A stretch of DNA of 64,000 nt, taken from the NCBI RefSeq assembly GCF_023016525.1, contig NZ_JALKCG010000001.1, positions 1 through 64,000 on the forward strand. Reading direction: 5' to 3'. Source of the DNA: Ancylobacter koreensis (GTDB taxonomy: Bacteria > Pseudomonadota > Alphaproteobacteria > Rhizobiales > Xanthobacteraceae). This document shows, in pieces, positions 56,221-64,000 of this stretch. The notes under the pieces are model-generated. The model searched no databases, was not told where the DNA came from, and saw only the letters and a list, made by a program, of their open reading frames with translations. Position 1 is the stretch's first letter, and each line of letters begins with the position of its first letter. Made by a program: the position numbers and the translations under genes.

Positions 56221-56561
56221 GGCGCTGGCCCCTGGCCAGCTTTGGCCGAGCGACATCGAAATCCGGTCCACCGAAGGGGTAGGTGCCGCGTTCGACGGCG
56301 GCGCCAATCATAAGGGGCATATCGCCATCGTTGTCGATGGGGACAACGTGGAGCCGGGCGAGCTGAGCGCTCTCCATGAAGAAGGCCGAGACCGCCTACG
56401 GCCTGCTCACGGCATCTCGCCGCCGTCCCCTTTCAGCGTTGGGGTAAGCGGGATATCCTGCGACGCTACGCGCGCGGTGGTTGGCTTGCACCTCGCGGCG
56501 TCGCCTTCGCTTCAGGAGACTCACGCGTGATGTTGGCGTCGGCGCTCATGCTCGGGTTCTC
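56221..56561. other. Intergenic, no gene recognised
   Basis: About 340 bases between the truncated gene and the permease. A plus-strand frame gives HEALAPGQLWPSDIEIRSTE and HKGHIAIVVDGDNVEPGELS, which could be further gene debris, but no family is recognised. The permease promoter must lie here. Confidence 0.4.
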
Positions 56562-58256
56562 ATGACCGCACGTTACGACCTTCATTCCCGTCCGCCTCGA
56601 GGCGTGCTTCTCATTTCCATCGCGCAGCATGTCGGCCTGATGGCGGTGACGCTTGTCTTCCCCCTGCTCGTGGCTCGGGCGGCCGGCGCAGACGAGGATA
56701 TGCAGGCGCATTACCTCCAGCTGTCCATGCTGGCCATGGGCGTGGCAACGCTCGCGCAGGCGTGGGGTGGACGGATACTCGGTTTGGCGCAGGTCGGCAG
56801 CGGCTTCCTGCTGCCGGCCGTATTCACCGCCGCCTATCTTCCCGCAGCCCTGTCGGCGGCGCGCGAGGGAGGCCTCGGCGCCGTCGCCGGCCTCACCATC
56901 GTCGCGGGCTTCACAGAAATCATCCTCAGCCGCTTCATCGGCCGGCTGCGGCCCTATCTGCCGGTGGAGATCGTCGGACTGACCGTGCTGATGATCGGGA
57001 TCATACTCGGCATCGTCGCCCTGAAGCTCGTGATCGGCTACGATGGCCAGCAGCCGCTGGCGGCGGTGGAAAGCGGCCCCGCTTTTGCGGCGCTGGCGGT
57101 CATGGTCGGTCTTGCGGTGTGGGGCGGTACGCGCCTGCGCACGATGGCCGTGCTGGCGGGTCTGGCGGCGGGAATTGCCCTGCATACGGGCTACGGCATG
57201 GCCATCGGCGACGTTCGCTTCGACCTCGCTTCTCTTGTCCCCCGACTGTTCATCTGGCCGCTGGTCACGCCGAGCTTCGAGGCATCGCTGCTGCCGGGTT
57301 TCCTGGTCGGCGCGCTCGCCTGCACGCTCCGTGCCTTCGGCGACATGGTGGCCAGCCAGAAGGTCAATGACACCGCGTGGAAGCGGCCGGACTATGCCAA
57401 CATAGAGGCCGGCGTGCTTGCCGATGGCCTCGGCACGCTCCTCGCCGGTGCCATCGGCACGATGGGCCTCAACACCTATTCCGCCAGCGTCGGCCTTTCC
57501 GTGGCAACCGAGGTCTTCGCCCGCCGCGTCGCCATCGGGGTCGGCATCGGCTGGGTCAGCCTGGCCCTCCTGCCACGCGCGTCCAGTGTGCTGCTCACCA
57601 TCCCCCAGAGCGTACTCGGTGCGGCGCTGCTTTTCGCCTCCACCTATGTCGTGCTGTCCGGGATATCCATTCTCGGGCAACGCATGCTCGACGCCCGCCG
57701 CACACTGGCGGTCGGTTTGAGCTTCTTCCTCGGAATCTCCTTCGACGAGATGCCCGGCTTCTATGCCCAGCATCTGCCGCCCGTGCTGCATCCGCTCGTC
57801 AGTTCCTCGCTGGTGCTCGCGCTTTTGACGGCGTTGACGCTGAACGCGCTGTTCCGGATCGGCGCCCGTAAGGTTCTGCACTTGAGCTGGGCGCCAGCGT
57901 CAGGCTTCGCACCCTTGCAGCAGTTCCTGCTCCGCACCGGCGGTACGGAAGGGGCGCGCGGTGAGGCGGTGCTCCGGCTGTCGCAGATCGCCGAGGAGTT
58001 TGCGGAGGTGGCTTCGTCCCTTTCCGATGGCGGTCAGATCCAAGTCGCCACGCGGTTCGACGAGTATGAGCTGGAGCTGGCCTTCTCCTGGCAGGGCCGG
58101 CCGCTTCGCGGCGGCGTTACGCCGAGCCTTGATGCCGACGAACAGGCCATCATGGACGGTGTCGTGCTCGCGCTGATGACGAGATTGGCGGATCGCCTGA
58201 CGTTCCGGGAAATGACCGGTGACCGGCACGAACTGACCTGCCGGATCGATCAATGA
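56562..58256 (+). CDS. NCS2-family purine/pyrimidine permease with extra C-terminal domain
   Basis: A 564-residue membrane protein. I chose the ATG at 56562, giving MTARYDLHSRPPRGVLLISI. About 14 hydrophobic segments fill residues 15-440. NCS2 signatures include AQVGSGFLLPAVFTAAYL, SFEASLLPGFLVGALACTLR and GTMGLNTYSASVGLSVATEV. Typical members import uracil, xanthine or urate with protons. The last 115 residues are soluble (RLSQIAEEFAEVASSLSDGG, IQVATRFDEYELELAFSWQG) and resemble a degenerate GHKL ATPase fold without its nucleotide motifs. The ligand is unknown. Confidence 0.82.
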   Translation: MTARYDLHSRPPRGVLLISIAQHVGLMAVTLVFPLLVARAAGADEDMQAHYLQLSMLAMGVATLAQAWGGRILGLAQVGSGFLLPAVFTAAYLPAALSAAREGGLGAVAGLTIVAGFTEIILSRFIGRLRPYLPVEIVGLTVLMIGIILGIVALKLVIGYDGQQPLAAVESGPAFAALAVMVGLAVWGGTRLRTMAVLAGLAAGIALHTGYGMAIGDVRFDLASLVPRLFIWPLVTPSFEASLLPGFLVGALACTLRAFGDMVASQKVNDTAWKRPDYANIEAGVLADGLGTLLAGAIGTMGLNTYSASVGLSVATEVFARRVAIGVGIGWVSLALLPRASSVLLTIPQSVLGAALLFASTYVVLSGISILGQRMLDARRTLAVGLSFFLGISFDEMPGFYAQHLPPVLHPLVSSSLVLALLTALTLNALFRIGARKVLHLSWAPASGFAPLQQFLLRTGGTEGARGEAVLRLSQIAEEFAEVASSLSDGGQIQVATRFDEYELELAFSWQGRPLRGGVTPSLDADEQAIMDGVVLALMTRLADRLTFREMTGDRHELTCRIDQ

Positions 58257-58399
58257 GGACGTCTTCAGAAGAAACGCCTTCAAGGTAAGGAAAATCGTCT
58301 CGAAACAGGTGCCGCGCGGCGCCGGTGCCGTAGCTTATTGGCTTATGGGCCAGCAGAAACACAATTGTCGCGCCGATCAGCATCGAACGAATAGAGAGC

Positions 58400-58830
58400 G
58401 GCTCTGATGGAGCCGTGGAGATTATCTCAAACCTGCCCCCCTCGTCCTGCGGAGGAGGCGCAGGCCGGACGAGGGTGATGCTCAGAGCCACACCGCCGGC
58501 GAGACGGAGGGCGATACAGAGCATGGCGACGATGAGCGCCTGCGTGATGGCGGCCGGATCGGACGAGCGTCGCCACCGGCAGGTTGATCAGGAAGATCGC
58601 CCGCCACCCAGCCCCATGATGTCGAGCGAGATCAGGAGGCCGCCGAGCGCTTGCCCGATGACCGCAGCCAGGCCGAAGACCGCACCATAAATGCTGAGGG
58701 CGAGCGGCGGCAGGAACGTGCCGACCAGCAGGATCGCGAACATCGTCCAGCGCCGCGGCTCAAGCAGGGCGTCACCGTTTCGGACGCCGACGGCCGCAAG
58801 GGCCACGGCTTCAGATGTTGTCGCGCTCGT
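58400..58830 (-). pseudogene. Fragments of a DHA2-type MFS transporter
   Basis: On the minus strand, 58806-58590 encodes EPRRWTMFAILLVGTFLPPL and IYGAVFGLAAVIGQALGG, then LLISLDIMGLG, before a frameshift to WRAIFLINLPVATLVR. Both are standard DHA2 efflux transporter segments around helices 4-6. Immediately downstream, 58545-58430 gives MLCIALRLAGGVALSITLV, like a last MFS helix. The N-terminal start and about half of the transporter are missing, so this is an internal-deletion remnant. It lies downstream of the SDR gene on the same strand. Confidence 0.6.
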
Positions 58831-58872
58831 GAGAGTAGTTCCGTTCTCTAGACTTGGCAGCCGCCGGCCGGT

Positions 58873-59718
58873 TCAGGCCGCCCCATCCGGTGGGTCGAAG
58901 TCGGTGGCGATGGAGATGTCGCGCCAGGCGGCGATGTCCGCGCGGAACGAGTCCAGCTTCTGCTCGGCGGTCGCGTGGGCGCGCGGCCCGATCGGCAGAT
59001 GCAGCGGCGGATGCGCGGCATCGACCGCCTGCAGCATCACGGCGACGGCTTTGACGGGATCGCCGTCCTGCCGGCCGTTATTGGTCTGCCGGTATTGGCG
59101 TCTCGCCGGCACCGTCTCGGCATAGGCGGCGATCTCCCGCACCGCAGTGATCATCGAGCGACCGAGAAAATCGGTGCGGAAGGGGCCGGGCTCGACGATG
59201 ATCACGTGCACGCCGAGCGGACGAAGCTCATCGGCAAGCGCTTCGGACAGGCCTTCGACCGCAAACTTGCTGGCATTGTAGAAGCCGAAACCCGCCGATC
59301 CGGCGATCCCGGCACCGGAGGAGAGATTGACGATGCGGGCGCCGGGACGTTTGCGCAGTGCCGGCAGGGCGGCGCGGGTCGTCTCGATCAGCCCGAACAG
59401 GTTCACCTCGAACATCGGCCGGTATTCGTCGGGCTCCCCCTCTTCGATCGCGCCGATGAAGCCGAAGCCGGCATTGTTGACGAGGACGTCGAGGTCGCCA
59501 AACGCGCTTTCCGCCAGGTCCACGGCCCTTGCCGCGTCGCCGGTACGAGCGACGTCGAGCGGAATGCTGCGCACCGTCTCGGGATAGCGATCGCACAGGG
59601 ATTTCAGGCTCTCCGTCGAACGAGCGGTGGCAACGAGGCGGTCGCCGCGCGCGGCGACGGCCTCGGCAAGCTGCCGGCCGAGGCCCGACGAGCATCCCGT
59701 GATCAGCCAGGTCTTCAT
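58873..59718 (-). CDS. Short-chain dehydrogenase/reductase
   Basis: A 281-residue classical SDR. MKTWLITGCSSGLGRQLAEA begins at 59718, with AAGGAGG at the right distance (an ATG one codon earlier is closer to it). NVNNAG-type DVLVNNAGFGFIGAI near 78, catalytic Ser in VNLSSGAGIAG and YNASKFAVEGLSEALADEL (YxxxK) are intact. It uses NAD(P)H for an unknown carbonyl or alcohol. It is divergent from a LysR gene that is likely its regulator, as is typical for such pairs. Confidence 0.9.
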   Translation of the reverse strand: MKTWLITGCSSGLGRQLAEAVAARGDRLVATARSTESLKSLCDRYPETVRSIPLDVARTGDAARAVDLAESAFGDLDVLVNNAGFGFIGAIEEGEPDEYRPMFEVNLFGLIETTRAALPALRKRPGARIVNLSSGAGIAGSAGFGFYNASKFAVEGLSEALADELRPLGVHVIIVEPGPFRTDFLGRSMITAVREIAAYAETVPARRQYRQTNNGRQDGDPVKAVAVMLQAVDAAHPPLHLPIGPRAHATAEQKLDSFRADIAAWRDISIATDFDPPDGAA

Positions 59719-59815
59719 CATGTCCTCCTTCAGCGTCGGAAACGGGCGCCGCGTTGACCGGCGCCACATGGCCGGCGTGCTCGCCATCCCCAACGGGATG
59801 AGGCGAATGTAGGTG

Positions 59816-59831
59816 ATTGGATTTGTTCAAT
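59816..59831. promoter_or_regulatory. Candidate LysR operator ATTG-N8-CAAT
   Basis: The inverted repeat ATTG/CAAT with an 8-base spacer lies in the 159-base gap between the divergent SDR and LysR starts, within an AT-richer stretch that continues to about 59,870. The form and position fit LysR regulation; the arms are short. Confidence 0.45.
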
Positions 59832-59877
59832 AACTGACAGTATCGTACGTTCTCCGTTCATTTTTGTGGGCACTGCG

Positions 59878-60744
59878 ATGGAGTGGAGCGACGTCAGGAT
59901 CTTTCTGGCCATAGCCCGTGCCGGCACGCTGGGCGCCGCCGCCCGTACTCTTGGTTTGAGCCACCCCACCGTCGGACGCCGCCTTCGGGCGCTCGAACTG
60001 GCCACCGGCCACACGTTGTTTCAACGAACGGCCGACGGTTTCATTCCGACGGAGGAAGGCAGCGCCGTCATCGCCCTGGCGGAGCAGATGGAGGAAGGCG
60101 CGCTGGCCATCGAGCGGCGGCTTGCCGGACAGGAGCAGGCGCTTCAGGGCACCTTGCGCATATCCTCCGCCGACTGGTTCGGGGCCTATGTCCTGCCGCC
60201 GATCATCGACGACTACGCGAAGATCTGTCCACACGTCGATCTGGAAATTCTCACCGGGACCCGGCTGTTCAGCCTCGCCCAGCGGGAGGCCGACATCGCT
60301 TTCCGGATCGTCCCGTTCGACAACCCCGACGTGGTGCAGCGACGGCTGGTCCGCCTGCCCTATGGCGTCTACGTCGCGGCCGGCTCGCCCGAGCCTGTCT
60401 ATGGCGACGGAGCCGGCTTCCGGCTCATCACCCACGACACCTCGACCGGCCAGTTCCCGGATATTGCCTGGCTCACCGAGAGCTTTCCGAACGCCAAGCC
60501 GCTCCTGCGGTCGAACAATCGGAACGTGCAGGGGCGGATGTCCCGCCAGGGCATCGGCATCGCCGTCCTGCCGCAAATGGTCGGAAGTCAGATGGAGGGT
60601 CTCCGCAAGCTCGATCTGCCGGCGGAGCCGCCCTCACGAGACATCTGGATGGGCTATCACCGGGACATGAGGCGTCTTCAGCGGCTGCGGGCCTTCATAG
60701 CCGTCGTGACCGATCATATTACGAAGATACCCTTTCAACAGTAA
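59878..60744 (+). CDS. LysR-family transcriptional regulator
   Basis: A 288-residue regulator. The start at 59878 gives MEWSDVRIFLAIARAGTLGA with the helix-turn-helix AAARTLGLSHPTVGRRLRAL. LRISSADWFGAYVLPPIIDD begins the effector domain. The HTH variant SHPTVGRRLRALE is typical of one large LysR subgroup. It is divergent from the SDR gene and presumably controls it. The effector domain is somewhat shorter than usual at the C-terminus. Confidence 0.9.
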   Translation: MEWSDVRIFLAIARAGTLGAAARTLGLSHPTVGRRLRALELATGHTLFQRTADGFIPTEEGSAVIALAEQMEEGALAIERRLAGQEQALQGTLRISSADWFGAYVLPPIIDDYAKICPHVDLEILTGTRLFSLAQREADIAFRIVPFDNPDVVQRRLVRLPYGVYVAAGSPEPVYGDGAGFRLITHDTSTGQFPDIAWLTESFPNAKPLLRSNNRNVQGRMSRQGIGIAVLPQMVGSQMEGLRKLDLPAEPPSRDIWMGYHRDMRRLQRLRAFIAVVTDHITKIPFQQ

Positions 60745-61236
60745 CCTCCGTGCTCGGCAATTAACTGTTGGCGCTAGTGTTTTACTTCGCGCGGACACAG
60801 GATGCAGCTGCCGTTGGCATCGTCCAGCGTCTGGTTGAACGGCAGGATGCGTAAGGTATTTGATGAGCGCCGCCTGGCGCTGCTTGAAACGGTCACGCCG
60901 GCGGCGTATGGCACGTGCATCGCGGCGCTCAACGGCGAGGGACGCACCGGACTTCGGCTCGCGCCCGTCCGAGAAGATGCGGGAGCTGGCGACTCTGGCT
61001 GTTAACAAGCAGTCACGTCTGCACCAGACAAGGGCGACGCTCCGGCGTCACCTTTTTTGCTATCTCGACAGCTCAGCGCATCGACCAGCCGCGACAGCTG
61101 CTTCGCGGCAAGGTCGGCATGTGGGAGTTATGGACATACGCGCATCCGGTCATCAGTATCGTCGCGAACTTGCTGAAGGCGACAAGCGAGAGGATTTTTC
61201 GCTCCCGGCGAGTATCTTGTACGAACAAGAAATCAC
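60745..61236. other. Intergenic, no gene recognised
   Basis: About 490 bases between the LysR gene and the glycan genes. Open frames of 60-130 codons on both strands show no family resemblance and no good start. The right part must contain the promoter of the aminotransferase gene. Composition is slightly AT-richer near 61,140-61,235. Confidence 0.5.
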
Positions 61237-62364
61237 ATGCGCGTACCATTCCTGAAGCCCCGGCCCGTGCGCCTGAGCGATCATCTCGATGAGCTGGCCG
61301 CGCATGAGGCGTCCGGCGTCTTTTCGAATTTCGGGCCCGTCAACACCGCGTTCGAGACCCGGCTGCTGCACCGCGCCTTCGGAGACGAAGGCGCGTGCAT
61401 GACAGCCTGCAACGCCACCATCGCGTTGCTGCTGGCGCTCCGCGAGGCCACTTACTTCAACCGTCGACGCGGCGCGAAATTCGCCCTTGTGCCTTCCTTC
61501 ACCTTCGCGGCAACGGCTCATGCGGTGTCTTGGTGTGGCCTGACGCCCATCCTGTACGACGTCGAGCCGGGGACGTGGCTACCGTCGCGCGAGGCGGAGC
61601 GCCGGCTGCTCGAACGCCATGGCGACGATGTCGCGGCACTTCTGCCCTGTGCCACCTTCGGCAACTGCCTCGACCTTGAGGGCTATGCCGAGCTTTCGGC
61701 GCGCACCGGCGTCCCGGTCGTGATCGATGCCGCAGCCTCACTCGGCTCGCTTGACGCCCAGGGACGGGCTTTCGGGCGATCGGCGCCGATGGCGGTCGTG
61801 TATTCGATGCACGCGACCAAGACCTTCGCGACCTCGGAAGGCGCCGTCATCTATTGCGCCGACAAGGATCGCATCGCGCGCCTGCGGCAGATGGCCAATT
61901 TCGGCTTCGACGACCGGCGTTCGTCCCAGATGCCGGGGCTCAATGCCAAGCTCGCCGAATTGCCTGCGCTGCTCGCGCTGAAGAAGCTCGACGAGATCGA
62001 CCGGATCGTCGAACGCCGTACCGGCCTCTACGCGCTCTATCGCAATCTGCTGCCCGACTTCGTGTTTCAGGAACTGACCGGCCTGCGAACCGCCCATCAG
62101 TTCGTGCCGGCCCTGCTGCCCGAGGGCGCTCCTGTTTGCCGTGCCGATTTCGTCCAGCGCATGAAATCGCTCGGCGTGGGGCTCGGCACCTATTTCAGCC
62201 CTCATCTCGCCGAACAGCCCTATTTCCGGGAGATCTCGCTCGTGGACCAACTTGCTGTCACCGAACGGCTCGCCTCACGTATTGTCGCCCTTCCGCTGTA
62301 CGATGAGATGGAAGAGGCGGAACTCAGATATGTCTGCGAGGCGGCGGCGGGCTGCCTGCACTGA
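61237..62364 (+). CDS. DegT/DnrJ/EryC1/StrS-family aminotransferase
   Basis: A 375-residue PLP enzyme of the sugar-aminotransferase fold. NATIALLLALREATYFNRR and ALVPSFTFAATAHAVSWCGL form the cofactor pocket. VVIDAAASLGS holds the Asp that contacts the pyridine nitrogen, and SMHATKTFATSEGAVIYC carries the PLP lysine. It probably makes an amino sugar on a nucleotide carrier. The genes that follow, an acyltransferase of NeuD/PglD type and a glycosyltransferase, agree with that. Confidence 0.9.
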   Translation: MRVPFLKPRPVRLSDHLDELAAHEASGVFSNFGPVNTAFETRLLHRAFGDEGACMTACNATIALLLALREATYFNRRRGAKFALVPSFTFAATAHAVSWCGLTPILYDVEPGTWLPSREAERRLLERHGDDVAALLPCATFGNCLDLEGYAELSARTGVPVVIDAAASLGSLDAQGRAFGRSAPMAVVYSMHATKTFATSEGAVIYCADKDRIARLRQMANFGFDDRRSSQMPGLNAKLAELPALLALKKLDEIDRIVERRTGLYALYRNLLPDFVFQELTGLRTAHQFVPALLPEGAPVCRADFVQRMKSLGVGLGTYFSPHLAEQPYFREISLVDQLAVTERLASRIVALPLYDEMEEAELRYVCEAAAGCLH

Positions 62365-62405
62365 GATCCTGGATTCGGTGAGCGGGGCCGGACCGGCGCC
62401 GGAGC

Positions 62406-63110
62406 GTGAGCGACAAGTCGATGCTGGGCCGGGACGAACTCCAGCTTCCTCGGGAAGCGACACTGTACGGCGCGGGGGGCCATGCCCGGGAACTGCGCTT
62501 CGAGCTTGAGGCGGACGGTGTGAACGTCCGTGCCTTCGTCGACGACTTCGCCTCCGGACGGCAGATCGACGGCCTGCCGGTCCTGTCCTTCGAGGATGCC
62601 GCCGTCCGGCTCCGCGACAGCGACTGGTTCATCGCCGTCGGCGGGATCGCCGCGCGGATGACGCTCGCCGCGAAGGTTGCGGCCGCAGGCCTGCCGCTCG
62701 GGCGCTTCGTCAGCCGCGCCGCGCGCATGCTGCCTTCGGCCCGCGTCGGCATCGGGGTCCAGGTCTTTCACGGAGCGGTGCTCTCGGCCTCGGCGCAGCT
62801 CGGTGATTTCAGCCTGGTGAACTTCGGCTGCGTGCTCTCCCATGACGTGCATGTCGGCGCCTATGCCACGATCTGCCCGGGTGTTCATGTCGCCGGCCAT
62901 GTCGTGATCGGCGAGCGCGTATGGATCGGCGTCGGTGCGTCCATCCGTAACGGCAGCCCCGGCAAGCCGCTGATCATCGGCGACGACGCCTTCGTCGCGG
63001 CAGGGGCCTGCGTGGTCGGCGATGTGGCGGCTCGCGCCACTGTGGCCGGCGTCCCGGCGCGGCCCTTCTCACCGGCGGCGCCGGGCGAACGGGGCGGCTC
63101 CGGCACATGA
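62406..63110 (+). CDS. NeuD/PglD-like sugar O/N-acyltransferase
   Basis: A 234-residue protein starting with GTG at 62406 (ATG at 62421 is an alternative). The N-terminal Rossmann-like part has LYGAGGHARELRFELEADGV; the C-terminal left-handed beta-helix shows hexapeptide repeats (GVQVFHGAVLSASAQLGDFS, LSHDVHVGAYATICPGVHVA). The catalytic His is in the SHDVHVG turn. It would acylate the amino group made by the aminotransferase. Its stop overlaps the start of the next gene (ATGA). Confidence 0.88.
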   Translation: MSDKSMLGRDELQLPREATLYGAGGHARELRFELEADGVNVRAFVDDFASGRQIDGLPVLSFEDAAVRLRDSDWFIAVGGIAARMTLAAKVAAAGLPLGRFVSRAARMLPSARVGIGVQVFHGAVLSASAQLGDFSLVNFGCVLSHDVHVGAYATICPGVHVAGHVVIGERVWIGVGASIRNGSPGKPLIIGDDAFVAAGACVVGDVAARATVAGVPARPFSPAAPGERGGSGT

Positions 63111-64000
63111 GGAAACCGCGGGTTTCCGTCGTCATGCCGTCCTACCGGCATGAGGCGTACATCGCCGAGGCGATCGGCTCGGTCCTCGGCCAGTCCGTCC
63201 GCGATATCGAGTTGATCGTGATCGACGATGCTTCGCCGGACGGCTCGAACGCCGTAATCGGCCGTTTCGACGATCCGCGGCTGGTCCACATCCCGCTCAC
63301 GAGCAACGTCGGCGCCAGCGCAGCGATGAACGTCGGGTTGCGGCGGGCGCGCGCGCCGTTCATCGCCGTGTGCAATTCCGACGACGCCTGGGAGCCGGAC
63401 AAGCTGGAACGCCAGCTCGCCATTCTCGACCGGTCGCCCGAAATCGCCGCCGTCTTCACCGACGTGTCCTGGGTCGATGCCGCCGGCGCACCCATGGACC
63501 GTGCCGTGCCCGGCGCGCTCGGGAATTTCGCGTGGGAAAACGGCACCCGGCATGTGTGGCTGAAGCGGCTGGCGGAGGAAGGAAACTGCCTGTGCCACCC
63601 CTCCGTCCTGCTCCGGCGCGAGGTCTATGAGAGTTGCGGAGCCTATGACGACTATCTGCGCCAGCTGCCCGACTATGACATGTGGCTGCGTCTGCTGCAG
63701 AAGCACGAGATACACGTCCTCGCCGACCGGCTGGTACGGTTTCGCGTCCATGACCGCAACACATCGGGCGGAGCCTCCGAGGTGCGGCGGCGCGACGCGC
63801 GCGAGGGCTTGTTCATCCTTCGAAGGTTCTTCGAGGAGATCGACGCAGGAGATTTCGCGGCCGCCTTTCTCGGCGGCGAGTTGTCCGGTGCGGCGACCGC
63901 TGCATCCCCAGACCCGCGCGAGCTCCTGCGCTACCTCCTTGCGCATGAGGGGCACCGTCGCGGCCTTTTCAGAGAGATCGCGCTCGAAGCGATATTTCGG
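63107..64000 (+). CDS. Glycosyltransferase family 2, cut by window edge
   Basis: The frame is open for 298 codons to the last base, so the C-terminus lies beyond the window. The N-terminus MRKPRVSVVMPSYRHEAYIA is followed by IVIDDASPDGS near 39 and the donor-binding VCNSDDAWEPDKLERQLAI near 87. The acceptor-side motif YDDYLRQLPDYDMWLRLLQK is near 183. It overlaps the acyltransferase gene by four bases. It adds a sugar to a growing glycan; donor unknown. Confidence 0.88.
   Translation, partial: MRKPRVSVVMPSYRHEAYIAEAIGSVLGQSVRDIELIVIDDASPDGSNAVIGRFDDPRLVHIPLTSNVGASAAMNVGLRRARAPFIAVCNSDDAWEPDKLERQLAILDRSPEIAAVFTDVSWVDAAGAPMDRAVPGALGNFAWENGTRHVWLKRLAEEGNCLCHPSVLLRREVYESCGAYDDYLRQLPDYDMWLRLLQKHEIHVLADRLVRFRVHDRNTSGGASEVRRRDAREGLFILRRFFEEIDAGDFAAAFLGGELSGAATAASPDPRELLRYLLAHEGHRRGLFREIALEAIFR

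Noticed and set aside
60634-61008. A 124-residue minus-strand gene antisense to the LysR end
   Set aside because: Basic, low-complexity reading that runs into the LysR gene; no start signal.

Overview
The window is GC-rich DNA from an alphaproteobacterium, most likely of the order Hyphomicrobiales (Rhizobiales). The evidence is codon bias, the dapF-mtaB-ftsY-ispZ gene string, an N-acetylglutaminylglutamine osmoprotectant cluster, many Bug/TctC receptors, and short palindromic intergenic repeats. I cannot name the genus; a Xanthobacteraceae-like genome is a guess.

Positions 1-20,900 form an exopolysaccharide/capsule locus. At the left edge is a decayed copy of an F420-hydrogenase-beta-like gene. 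Next come a nitroreductase, a polysaccharide pyruvyl transferase, an intact F420-hydrogenase-beta-like protein and a glycosyltransferase, all on the plus strand. A convergent minus-strand set follows: an AT-rich Wzy-like membrane protein, two glycosyltransferases, an NAD-dependent epimerase, an O-antigen-ligase-like protein and a small FecR-like secreted protein. A second plus-strand operon holds a CpsB-type phosphatase, a Wza-like export lipoprotein, a Wzc/GumC-type co-polymerase with tyrosine kinase, a J-domain protein and a large unknown envelope protein. A Wzx-type flippase converges on it. Together these could assemble a lipid-linked repeat unit, flip it, polymerise it and export it under kinase/phosphatase control.

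Positions 21,000-26,500 hold a decayed SDR gene end, a secreted beta-propeller protein, a large autotransporter and an unlisted 39-residue membrane protein. Positions 26,700-41,250 are mostly core genome: tRNA-Ala(CGC), yggT, a DUF167 gene, a GNAT acetyltransferase, typA, a site-2 protease with CBS domains, a PPOX-fold protein, argG, rlmN, a secreted GyrI-like protein, dapF, mtaB, ftsY and ispZ, with small stress-type genes and REP-like repeats between them.

Positions 41,300-50,900 carry a hydroxy-acid catabolic cluster. A LysR regulator has a perfect LysR-type palindrome beside it and is divergent from an HpaI-type aldolase, a D-tartrate-dehydratase-like enolase-superfamily enzyme, a 2-hydroxyacid dehydrogenase, TctB, TctA and two tandem TctC receptors. 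A GntR-type protein that has lost its DNA-binding domain ends the cluster. Positions 50,950-55,600 are the three-gene NAGGN osmoprotectant cluster. Positions 55,600-60,750 contain gene debris, an NCS2 permease with an unusual C-terminal domain, an MFS remnant, and a divergent SDR/LysR pair. Positions 61,200-64,000 open another glycan-related cluster (DegT aminotransferase, NeuD/PglD-like acyltransferase, GT2 glycosyltransferase) that runs off the right edge.
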